64,000 bases of DNA from Burkholderia sp. IMCC1007 (lineage in GTDB: Bacteria; Pseudomonadota; Gammaproteobacteria; Burkholderiales; Burkholderiaceae): the NCBI RefSeq assembly GCF_027257875.1, contig NZ_JAPVQY010000021.1, positions 1-64,000 of the forward strand. The letters run 5' to 3'. Below, piece by piece: positions 53,736-62,071 of this stretch. The notes below the pieces were generated by a model. The model worked only from the letters and a program-made list of their open reading frames with translations, did not search any database and was not told the origin of the DNA. Position numbers and translations under genes: made by a program. Within the stretch, counting starts at the first letter, position 1, and each line of letters opens with the position of its first letter.

Positions 53736-54009
53736 CGCACCGCACGCGGGCCGGCCTGCCCTGGCCGGCGCCGCGCGCGCAGTGGCCGGCCGGCGGCGCG
53801 GTGTGACGATCTTGCGGCGGCGCGCCACGCGGAACCAGTAAAATACCGCGCGTCCCGGGCCGCGCAGCGCATGCGGCGCGCCCGCTTTCGGAGCAGTCCA
53901 AGCACACCGTTGTTTCGATTCGCTTTTTTACGGAACTCAACGCTTTGTCCACGACGTTATCCACACGAGATGTGGAAAACGTCCCGATGAACGACGAAAT
54001 TCAGCGCCT

Positions 54010-55992
54010 ATGTCAACGAAGAAGCCCAGCGCGGCCTATAGCGAAGCATCGATCAAGGTGCTCAAGGGTCTCGAGCCGGTCAAGCAGCGGCCCGGCATGT
54101 ACACCCGTACCGAAAATCCGCTGCACATCATTCAGGAAGTCATCGACAACGCGTCCGACGAGGCACTCGGCGGCTACGGCAAGCAGATCACGGTCACGCT
54201 GCACGCCGATCAGTCGGTGTCGGTCGAGGACGACGGTCGCGGCATCCCGTTCGGCCTGCATCCCGAGGAAGGCGTGCCGGTCGTCGAGATCGTGTTCACG
54301 CGCCTGCACGCAGGCGGCAAGTTCGACAAGGCCGCCGGTGGCGCGTACACGTTCTCGGGCGGCCTGCACGGCGTCGGCGTGTCGGTGACGAACGCACTCG
54401 CGACGCGCCTCGACGTCACGGTCTGGCGCGACGGCAAGATCGCCGAGCTCGGCTTTGCGGACGGCGATGTCGTGAAGCCGCTCTCGACACAGTCCGCGGG
54501 CCGCGGCGAGAAGAAATCCGGCACGCGCGTGCAGGTGTGGCCGAATCCGAAGTACTTCGATTCGCCGAACCTGCCGCTCGGCGAACTGCAGCGCCTGCTG
54601 CGCTCGAAGGCCGTGCTGCTGCCGGGCGTCGAGGTCGTGCTCGTCACCGAAAAGACGGGCGAGCGCCAGACGTGGAAGTATGAAGACGGCCTGCGCGGCT
54701 ACCTGCTCGACGAGATGAACGGCAGCGAGCTGCTGATCCCGCTGTTCGAAGGCGAGCGTTTCGCCGATGCGCGTTCGGCTGACGAAACCTTCGCGGAAGG
54801 CGAGGGCGCATCGTGGGTCGTCGCCTGGAGCGAGGAAGGCTCGCTCGTGCGCGAGTCGTACGTGAACCTGATCCCCACACCCGCCGGCGGCACGCACGAG
54901 TCGGGCCTGCGCGACGGTCTCTATCAGGCAGTGAAAAGCTTCGTCGAGCTGCACAACCTGCAGCCGAAGGGCGTGAAGCTGCTCGCGGAAGACGTGTTCG
55001 CGCGCGTGTCGTTCGTGCTGTCCGCGAAGGTGCTCGATCCGCAGTTCCAAGGGCAGATCAAGGAACGCCTGAACAGCCGCGACGCGGTGAAGCTCGTGTC
55101 GTCGTTCTCGCGTCCGGCGCTCGAACTGTGGCTGAACCAGCACGTCGAGCACGGCAAGAAGCTCGCTGAACTCGTGATCAAGCAGGCGCAGGCGCGCACG
55201 CGCGCCGGCCAGAAGGTCGAGAAGCGCAAGAGCTCGGGCGTCGCGGTGCTGCCCGGCAAGCTGACCGATTGCGAGACGGAAGACATCGCGCGCAACGAAC
55301 TGTTCCTCGTCGAGGGCGACTCGGCAGGCGGTTCCGCGAAGATGGGCCGCGACAAGGAATACCAGGCGATCCTGCCGCTGCGCGGCAAGGTGCTGAACAC
55401 GTGGGAAACCGAGCGCGACCGCCTGTTCGCGAACAACGAGGTGCACGACATCTCGGTCGCGATCGGCGTCGATCCGCACAGCCCGGACGACACCGTCGAC
55501 CTGTCGAACCTGCGCTACGGCAAGATCTGCATCCTGTCGGACGCGGACGTCGACGGCTCGCACATCCAGGTGCTGCTGCTCACGCTGTTCTTCAAGCACT
55601 TCCCGCAGCTGATCGAGCGCGGCCACGTGCACGTCGCGCGCCCGCCGCTGTTCCGCGTCGACGCGCCCGCGCGCGGCAAGAAGCCCGCGCAGAAGCTCTA
55701 TGCGCTCGACGAAGGCGAACTCGAGGCGACGCTCGACAAGCTGCGCAAGGACGGCGTGCGTGAAACGCAGTGGAGCATCAGCCGCTTCAAGGGCCTCGGC
55801 GAAATGAGCGCCGAGCAGCTGTGGGACACGACGATGAACCCCGACACGCGCCGCCTGATGCCGGTGAAGCTCGGCGAGCTCGACTACGAGTCGACGGTTG
55901 CGCGCATGACGATGCTGATGGGCAAGGGCGAGGCAGCCGCACGGCGCGGCTGGCTCGAGGAAAAGGGCAACGACGTCGAAGCGGACATTTAA
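54010..55992 (+). CDS. parE: DNA topoisomerase IV subunit B
   Basis: 660 residues. GHKL ATPase with the P-loop-like region GLHGVGVSVTNALA, the TOPRIM motif EGDSAGGSAKMGRDKEYQAIL and DADVDGSHI. It decatenates daughter chromosomes together with ParC and is a target of aminocoumarins and quinolones. It is distinguished from GyrB by length, the lack of the GyrB-specific insertion and the neighbouring parC. ParC follows after 70 bp, probably in one operon. Confidence 0.93.
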   Translation: MSTKKPSAAYSEASIKVLKGLEPVKQRPGMYTRTENPLHIIQEVIDNASDEALGGYGKQITVTLHADQSVSVEDDGRGIPFGLHPEEGVPVVEIVFTRLHAGGKFDKAAGGAYTFSGGLHGVGVSVTNALATRLDVTVWRDGKIAELGFADGDVVKPLSTQSAGRGEKKSGTRVQVWPNPKYFDSPNLPLGELQRLLRSKAVLLPGVEVVLVTEKTGERQTWKYEDGLRGYLLDEMNGSELLIPLFEGERFADARSADETFAEGEGASWVVAWSEEGSLVRESYVNLIPTPAGGTHESGLRDGLYQAVKSFVELHNLQPKGVKLLAEDVFARVSFVLSAKVLDPQFQGQIKERLNSRDAVKLVSSFSRPALELWLNQHVEHGKKLAELVIKQAQARTRAGQKVEKRKSSGVAVLPGKLTDCETEDIARNELFLVEGDSAGGSAKMGRDKEYQAILPLRGKVLNTWETERDRLFANNEVHDISVAIGVDPHSPDDTVDLSNLRYGKICILSDADVDGSHIQVLLLTLFFKHFPQLIERGHVHVARPPLFRVDAPARGKKPAQKLYALDEGELEATLDKLRKDGVRETQWSISRFKGLGEMSAEQLWDTTMNPDTRRLMPVKLGELDYESTVARMTMLMGKGEAAARRGWLEEKGNDVEADI

Positions 55993-56062
55993 GCGGAGCG
56001 TTCCGCGCGGCCGGGCATGACGCCCGGCCCGGCCTCATGCCACTTACGAATACGGAATACAG

Positions 56063-58384
56063 ATGGACGACAATACTTCCGATCTCTTCGCCGGGTCCGA
56101 CGCTCCGGACGCCGACGAGCTGACGCTCGGCAACTACGCGGAGCAGGCATACCTCAGCTACGCGGTCAGCGTCGTGAAGAGCCGCGCGCTGCCCGACGTG
56201 TGCGACGGCCAGAAGCCGGTGCAGCGCCGGATCCTGTTCGCGATGAACGAAATGGGCCTCGGCCCCGACGCGAAGCCGGTGAAATCGGCGCGCGTGGTCG
56301 GCGACGTGCTCGGTAAATACCACCCGCACGGCGACCAGTCGGCGTACGACGCGCTCGTGCGTCTCGCGCAGGACTTCTCGCTGCGTTACCCGCTGATCGA
56401 CGGGCAGGGCAACTTCGGCTCGCGCGACGGCGACGGCGCGGCGGCGATGCGTTACACCGAAGCGCGGCTCACGCCGATCTCGAAACTGCTGCTCGACGAG
56501 ATCGACCAGGGCACGGTCGACTTCATGCCGAACTACGACGGCTCGTTCGAAGAGCCGAAGACGCTGCCGAGCCGCATGCCGTTCGTGCTGCTGAACGGCG
56601 CGTCGGGCATCGCGGTCGGCCTCGCGACCGAAATCCCGTCGCACAACCTGCGCGAAGTCGCGGCGGCGGCAGTCGCATTGATCCGAAATCCGAAGCTCTC
56701 GCACGCGGAGCTGATGAACCTGATCCCCGGCCCGGATTTCCCCGGCGGCGGCCAGATCATCTCGAGCGACGCCGAAATCTCGGCGGCGTACGAATCGGGC
56801 CGCGGCAGCCTGAAGGTGCGCGCGAAATGGAAGATCGAGGATCTCGCGCGCGGCCAGTGGCAACTCGTCGTCACGGAATTGCCGCCGAGCACGTCGGGCC
56901 AGAAGGTGCTCGAGGAAATCGAGGAGCTGACCAACCCGAAGCTCAAGCTCGGCAAGAAGACGCTCACGCCCGAGCAGCTGAACACGAAGAAGGCGATGCT
57001 CGACCTGCTCGACGCGGTGCGCGACGAGTCGGGCAAGGAAGCGGCGGTGCGGCTGGTGTTCGAGCCGAAGTCGCGCACGATCGACCAGACGGAATTCGTG
57101 AACACGCTGCTCGCGTACACGAGCCTCGAATCGAACGCGACGCTGAACCTCGTGATGATCGGCGCAGACGGCCGGCCGGGCCAGAAGGGCCTGCTGACGA
57201 TCCTCGACGAATGGGTGAAGTTCCGCCAGCTGACGATGACGCGCCGTTGCCGCCATCGTCTCGCGAAGGTCGACGACCGCATCCACATCCTCGAAGGGCG
57301 GATGATCGTCTTCCTGAACATCGACGAGGTGATCCGCATCATCCGCGAGTCGGACGAGCCGAAGGCCGCGCTGATGAGCGCGTTCGGCCTCAGCGAGCGG
57401 CAGGCCGAGGACATCCTCGAAATCCGCCTGCGTCAGCTCGCGCGGCTCGAGAAGATCAAGATCGAGAAGGAGCTCGAAGCGCTGCGCGACGAGAAGGCGA
57501 AGCTCGAGGAACTGCTCGCGAACGAAAGCGCGATGAAGCGGCTGATGATCAAGGAGATCGAGGCCGACGCGAAGCAGTACGGCGACGATCGCCGCACGCT
57601 GATCCAGCAGGAAAAGCGCGCGACGTTCGAGGCGAAGGTGGTTGACGAGCCGGTGACGGTGGTCGTGTCGCAGAAGGGCTGGGTGCGCGCGCTGAAGGGC
57701 CACGGGCTCGACCCGGCCGGCTTCACGTTCAAGGCCGGCGACCACCTGTACGCGGCGTTCCAGTGTCGCACGCCGGATCGCCTGATCGCGTGGGGCAGCA
57801 GCGGCCGCGTGTACTCGGTCGACGTGTCGGTGCTGCCGGGCGGGCGCGGCGACGGCGTGCCGGTCACGTCGCTGATCGAGCTCGAATCGGGCTCGCACCT
57901 GATGCACTACTACGCGGCGCCGGTCGACCAGCAACTGCTGCTCGCGTCGAGCAACGGCTTCGGCTTCCTCGCGAAGGTCGGCGACATGGTGAGCCGCCTG
58001 AAGGCCGGCAAGTCGTTCATGACGATCGATGCGGGCGCGGTGCCGCTCGCGCCGATGCCGGTGCTGCCGAACGCGACGCAGGTCGCGTGCCTGTCGAGCG
58101 GCGGGCGCTTGCTGGTGTTCGGGATGGACGAGATGAAGACGCTGTCCGGCGGCGGGCGCGGCGTGATCCTGATGGCGCTCGACGACAAGGAAACGCTCGT
58201 GCAGGCGCTGGCGATCGACTCGGCCGGCGTCGTGCTGATCGGCACCGGCCGCGGCGGCAAGGTGCAGGACGAGACGCTGTCGTATGCCGGGCTCGCGCCG
58301 CATATCGGCAAGCGCGCCCGCAAGGGCCGCGCGCCGGACACGAAGCTCAAGATTGTCAACGAGCTGCGTCCGATGCTCGGCTGA
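56063..58384 (+). CDS. parC: DNA topoisomerase IV subunit A
   Basis: 773 residues. The breakage-reunion domain has the catalytic Tyr in the [11 protein letters not shown] region and the quinolone-resistance segment [16 protein letters not shown], in which the residue aligned with E. coli ParC Ser80 is Gln and that of Glu84 is Asp. The C-terminal beta-pinwheel lacks a GyrA box (QRRGGKG), which fits ParC. Functions with ParE. Confidence 0.93.
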   Translation: MDDNTSDLFAGSDAPDADELTLGNYAEQAYLSYAVSVVKSRALPDVCDGQKPVQRRILFAMNEMGLGPDAKPVKSARVVGDVLGKYHPHGDQSAYDALVRLAQDFSLRYPLIDGQGNFGSRDGDGAAAMRYTEARLTPISKLLLDEIDQGTVDFMPNYDGSFEEPKTLPSRMPFVLLNGASGIAVGLATEIPSHNLREVAAAAVALIRNPKLSHAELMNLIPGPDFPGGGQIISSDAEISAAYESGRGSLKVRAKWKIEDLARGQWQLVVTELPPSTSGQKVLEEIEELTNPKLKLGKKTLTPEQLNTKKAMLDLLDAVRDESGKEAAVRLVFEPKSRTIDQTEFVNTLLAYTSLESNATLNLVMIGADGRPGQKGLLTILDEWVKFRQLTMTRRCRHRLAKVDDRIHILEGRMIVFLNIDEVIRIIRESDEPKAALMSAFGLSERQAEDILEIRLRQLARLEKIKIEKELEALRDEKAKLEELLANESAMKRLMIKEIEADAKQYGDDRRTLIQQEKRATFEAKVVDEPVTVVVSQKGWVRALKGHGLDPAGFTFKAGDHLYAAFQCRTPDRLIAWGSSGRVYSVDVSVLPGGRGDGVPVTSLIELESGSHLMHYYAAPVDQQLLLASSNGFGFLAKVGDMVSRLKAGKSFMTIDAGAVPLAPMPVLPNATQVACLSSGGRLLVFGMDEMKTLSGGGRGVILMALDDKETLVQALAIDSAGVVLIGTGRGGKVQDETLSYAGLAPHIGKRARKGRAPDTKLKIVNELRPMLG

Positions 58385-58421
58385 CGCTGCACTCGGTCGA
58401 CCGGTTCGGCCGCGAGCGTAG

Positions 58422-58462
58422 GCCGCACGTCCGCTTCGGCGGGCGTGCGGCTTTTTCTTTTT
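58422..58462 (+). terminator. Terminator of the parE-parC operon
   Basis: GCCGCACG (58422-58429) and CGTGCGGC (58444-58451), with an inner CCGC-TTCG-GCGG hairpin, are followed by TTTTTCTTTTT. Confidence 0.85.
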
Positions 58463-58632
58463 GGGCTCGAGGATTCGGGTAAGCAAGCGTGGCGCTGTCA
58501 CGCGAAACTTGCAAAATAGTGTGAAATCGCGCCGAGGGTCTGAACCGCGACGCGGCTGGCGGGTCGAACGTCGCTTGATGCCGCGTGTGCCGCGGCTGTT
58601 CGTTGCACCCCACTCATCACAGGATTGTCGCC

Positions 58633-59091
58633 ATGTCCCACGCCGTTGCCGTCGCGTTGTTTCTTCATCTGCTGGCCGTTGCCGTGTGGGTGGGCGGGAT
58701 GGTTTTTGCGAACTTCTGCCTGCGCCCGGCGCTGTCCGACCTGACGCCGCAACTGCGGCTGCCGCTGATCGAGGGCGTGTTCGGCCGCTTCTTCAACTGG
58801 GTGTCCGGCTCGGTGATCGTGATCCTGCTGTCGGGCGGTTTCCTGCTGATGGCGTTCGGCGGCGCGCACGCGACGTGGTCGCTGCACGCGATGGCCGGCC
58901 TCGGCGTCGTGATGATGCTGATCTTCGGTCATATCCGCTTCGCGCTGTTCCCGCGCATCCGCCGTGCGGTGCAGGCGCAGAACTGGCCGGACGGCGCGCG
59001 CGCGGTGAACACGGTGCGCCTGCTCGTCGTCGTCAATCTCGTGCTGGGCGTCGTGACGATCGGCGCGGCGGTGCTGTCGCGCGGTTTCTGA
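58633..59091 (+). CDS. CopD-like integral membrane protein
   Basis: 152 residues from ATG 58633. Four hydrophobic helices; the first contains AVALFLHLLAVAVWVGGMVF with the His/Trp-Gly pattern of the CopD domain, and later GHIRFALFPRIRRAV. CopD domain proteins are linked to copper import or haem-like ligands in the inner membrane; no copper genes are adjacent, so the role stays open. Separate from the parC terminator. Confidence 0.82.
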   Translation: MSHAVAVALFLHLLAVAVWVGGMVFANFCLRPALSDLTPQLRLPLIEGVFGRFFNWVSGSVIVILLSGGFLLMAFGGAHATWSLHAMAGLGVVMMLIFGHIRFALFPRIRRAVQAQNWPDGARAVNTVRLLVVVNLVLGVVTIGAAVLSRGF

Positions 59092-59145
59092 GCCGGCGGC
59101 GTCGCCACCCGGCGCCGATTACCCGCGCGGTGCGATGCCGCGCTG

Positions 59146-60030
59146 CTACGCGGCCAGCATCGCGTCGAGCAGCCACGAGCCGGCCGGGCCCAGCGGCCGG
59201 TTGCGCGACCACACCGCATCGACCCGCACGCGGCGCGGCCAGCCGCGCGAGCGCAGCTCGCACAGCCGATCGCCCGCGAAGTGCTGCACCATCCAGCGCG
59301 GCAGCTCGGCCCAGCCGAACCCCAGCACGGCCATCTCCAGCAGCATCAGATAGCTCGGCGCGAGCCAGCGCTGCATGCCGACGACGATCCGGTCGTCGAC
59401 GCTGCGCTCCTCCGGGTTCACATAGGTATTGAGCCGCAGCTCGCGCGCATCGCGCAGCGCCGCATGCGGCACGTCGGCGTCGCCGTATTGCGCCAGCGCG
59501 TGCATGCGCCCGACGAACAGGCCGATCTCCGATTCCTCCGCCACCGTCGCCGCGCCGATATCGGGCGGGTAGACCGCGCGCGCGGCCATCAGCCCAAGCT
59601 GCGCGCGACCCTGCTGGATCAGGTCGAGCACGTCCTCGTGCTCGGCGATCTGGCATTCGAGCTCGAGCGCCGGAAAACGCTGTTCGAGCGCCATCAACGT
59701 TTCCTCGTAACGCTTCGACTGGTACGTGTCGGACACGACGAGCGTGAGCCGCGCTTCCTCGCCTCGCGCGAGCCGCGCCGCCATGCGGTCGATCGCCGCG
59801 CCGGCCTCCAGCGCGCGCTGCACCTGCGGCAGCAGCGCGCGTCCGGCGTCGGTCAGCATCGGGCTGCGCGTCGAACGATCGAACAACTGCACGCCGAGGT
59901 CGATCTCGAGGTTCGCGATCGCTTCCGAAATCGTCGACTGGCGCTTGCCGAGCTTGCGTGCGGCAGCCGTGAACGAGCCGAGCAGCGCGGCTTCGGCAAA
60001 CGCGAGCAGGGCTTCGGGGGCGTGGCGCAT
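59146..60030 (-). CDS. LysR-family regulator, AceR-like by position
   Basis: 294 residues. The winged HTH is LLAFAEAALLGSFTAAARKLGKRQSTISEAI and the effector domain begins about residue 90. It lies divergent from a PACE exporter gene, the same arrangement as Acinetobacter aceR/aceI, in which AceR activates the exporter in response to chlorhexidine and diamines. Inverted repeats between the two genes are probable binding sites. Confidence 0.88.
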   Translation of the reverse strand: MRHAPEALLAFAEAALLGSFTAAARKLGKRQSTISEAIANLEIDLGVQLFDRSTRSPMLTDAGRALLPQVQRALEAGAAIDRMAARLARGEEARLTLVVSDTYQSKRYEETLMALEQRFPALELECQIAEHEDVLDLIQQGRAQLGLMAARAVYPPDIGAATVAEESEIGLFVGRMHALAQYGDADVPHAALRDARELRLNTYVNPEERSVDDRIVVGMQRWLAPSYLMLLEMAVLGFGWAELPRWMVQHFAGDRLCELRSRGWPRRVRVDAVWSRNRPLGPAGSWLLDAMLAA

Positions 60031-60052
60031 GTGGCGATCCTCACGGCGTTAT

Positions 60053-60101
60053 ATCGGTAAAACCGATGATATCAAACTGGATCGGCACGGTTTCACCGAT
60101 C
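60053..60101. promoter_or_regulatory. Candidate LysR-type operators between regulator and PACE gene
   Basis: Two inverted repeats share the ATCGG/CCGAT core: ATCGGT-AAA-ACCGAT (60053-60067) and GATCGG-N10-CCGATC (60080-60101). LysR regulators bind a recognition and an activation site of this sort, upstream of and near the -35 of the target. Confidence 0.55.
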
Positions 60102-60143
60102 AAAATGGCCGCAATGCGCTGAATACACGTACTGGAGGGAATC

Positions 60144-60590
60144 ATGAAACAGGTGCACAAAACAGTGGCGGAACGCCTCGTGCACGCGCTGACGTTCGAA
60201 CTCGTGGCGATCGCGCTGTGCGCGCCGATCGGCGCATGGCTGCTCGACATGCCGGTGTCGCACGTCGGCGTGCTGACGGTGATGGTGTCGCTGATCGCGA
60301 TGGCGTGGAACATGACGTTCAACACGGTATTCGATCGCGTCGAACGGCGCGCGGGCCTCACGCGGACGCTCGGCATGCGGGTCGTGCATGCGGTCGCGTT
60401 CGAACTGGGTCTCGTCGCGATGGTGGTGCCGGTTGCCGCGTGGTGGCTGAACGTGAGCCTCGTCGAGGCGCTGCTGCTCGATCTCGGCATCGTGCTGTTC
60501 TTCCTGCCCTACACGTTCTGCTTCAACCTCGCGTACGACGCGCTGCGAGCACGCTGGGCCGCACGCCGCGTCGTCGTGCAGGCGGGCTGA
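60144..60590 (+). CDS. PACE-family efflux transporter
   Basis: 148 residues, two tandem bacterial transmembrane pair (BTP) domains giving four helices. The conserved Glu in HALTFELVAIAL (Glu19, equal to AceI Glu15) and the second-domain Glu in HAVAFELGLVAM are present, along with WNMTFNTVFDRVE and FCFNLAYDAL. PACE proteins export chlorhexidine, other biguanides and short-chain diamines by proton antiport. It is divergent from a LysR gene, and the ATG has GGAGGG upstream. Confidence 0.9.
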   Translation: MKQVHKTVAERLVHALTFELVAIALCAPIGAWLLDMPVSHVGVLTVMVSLIAMAWNMTFNTVFDRVERRAGLTRTLGMRVVHAVAFELGLVAMVVPVAAWWLNVSLVEALLLDLGIVLFFLPYTFCFNLAYDALRARWAARRVVVQAG

Positions 60591-60650
60591 GCGGGCTGAG
60601 CGGGGCGGGGGAGTCGAGCGGGCGGGCGCCGCCGCGAGCGCGGCCGTCCG

Positions 60651-61859
60651 TCAGTGGGCGGCCGCCCACAGCCATACGCCGCACACGATCGCGACGACGC
60701 CGTACACGGCATACACGGGCGCCTTGAAGCGCGCGAAGCACAGCGTCGCGAACGCGCCCGTGAGCCAGTAGACGGGATCGGCCGGTTCGCGATGCAGGAT
60801 CCTCACGACGGCGACCACGAGAAAGCCGGTGGTCGCCGCGCGCAGCAGGCGCATCCCGTGCTCGAAGCGCGAATGGCGCTTGAGCCGGAACAGGTGGTTC
60901 TTCGCGAACACGACGAGACAACCCGACGGAATGAACAGCGCGGCGGTCGCGAACAGCGCGCCGACCCAGCCGTCGGTCAGGTAGCCGAGAAACGGCACGA
61001 CGTTCAACAGCGGCCCCGGCGACACCGGCGACAGCGCGAAGGCGAGCGTGAAGTCGTGATCGCTGATGCCGGTCGCGGGCGACACGAACAGTGCCTTGAG
61101 CACGGGCAGTGCGGAGAAGCCGCCGCCGAACAGCGTCATGCCCGCGCCCGCGAGCCGCACCCACAGCAGCTCCATCTGGTAGTCGCCGGGCAGCGGCAGC
61201 GCGAACAGCGCGACGAAGACGGCGAGCAGCACGAGCAGGTTACGATCGCGCCGGGACAGCGTGAAACCGATCGTGTCGTATTGCGGCGGCCCCGTGAGCC
61301 AGCCCGCTGCAAACGCAGCGCATAGAATCCCGACGAAGGCGGCCGGACTATGTGCGAAAGCGAGCAGAATCGTCGACAACGCGGCAATCAGCTGTTCGAG
61401 CCGCGTGCGCGCGAGCGTGCGCAGCTGCTTGACCCACGTGACGCCGATCAGCGCGGCGAGCACCATCCCGAAGTGATTGATCAGCACCGGCGCGGCGAGC
61501 GAGCGCACGAGCGGCGTGCGATAGAAGATCGCGAACAGCGTCATCAGCACGGAGAACGGCAGCACGCTCGCGATGCCGGCGATCCATGCGCCGGTGCGCC
61601 CGTGCAGCGTCTGGCCGACCTGCACCGCGACATTGCAGCCGACCGGGCCCGGCACGAGCCATGCGAGCGCGACGAGATCGGCGAACTGGTGCGGCTCGAT
61701 GCGCTGCAGGCGGTCGACATAGTGACGTTCGAGCTGCGCCATCATCGAAAGCCCACCCCACGACACGGCGGAAATGCCCGCGATGACCTTGAACAAGGTC
61801 CACAGGGATGCCTGTGCCCGCTCGACACGTGCGGTCGCTTCGACTTCGACGGTTGTCAT
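60651..61859 (-). CDS. chrA: Chromate transporter, ChrA family
   Basis: 402 residues from ATG 61859; an in-frame ATG at 61895 gives 12 more residues and neither start has a clear ribosome-binding site. Two homologous halves (each beginning GGLSMMAQLE or FGGGFSALPVLK, with the PGP motif WLVPGPVGCN and LSPVSPGPLLN). This long ChrA form exports chromate, driven by proton motive force. No chrB regulator is nearby. The physiological role may be sulphate-like anion export. Confidence 0.88.
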   Translation of the reverse strand: MTTVEVEATARVERAQASLWTLFKVIAGISAVSWGGLSMMAQLERHYVDRLQRIEPHQFADLVALAWLVPGPVGCNVAVQVGQTLHGRTGAWIAGIASVLPFSVLMTLFAIFYRTPLVRSLAAPVLINHFGMVLAALIGVTWVKQLRTLARTRLEQLIAALSTILLAFAHSPAAFVGILCAAFAAGWLTGPPQYDTIGFTLSRRDRNLLVLLAVFVALFALPLPGDYQMELLWVRLAGAGMTLFGGGFSALPVLKALFVSPATGISDHDFTLAFALSPVSPGPLLNVVPFLGYLTDGWVGALFATAALFIPSGCLVVFAKNHLFRLKRHSRFEHGMRLLRAATTGFLVVAVVRILHREPADPVYWLTGAFATLCFARFKAPVYAVYGVVAIVCGVWLWAAAH

Positions 61860-62071
61860 GACTGTGCTGTTGGTGCTGGGCCCGATCTCGCGCATAGGGA
61901 CATGCCGACACGATGGCCCTCCCGATTGTCCGTCGCGCATCATGACACTGCCATGCGCGAAAACGCTAGTTAATGAGCCAAACCATCGGATCGGAAGCCG
62001 AAATGATCGGCGTACGGAACGACGCTTGCCGTGCGCGCTGCGTATTCCGTGCCAAGTGCGGTGCGGTGTGC

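Noticed and set aside
51705-53828. 707-residue minus-strand frame over uup
   Set aside because: Antisense shadow of the ABC-F gene; amino-acid content is dominated by codon mirror bias.
55787-58501. 904-residue minus-strand frame over parC
   Set aside because: Antisense shadow; the parC frame has complete topoisomerase motifs.
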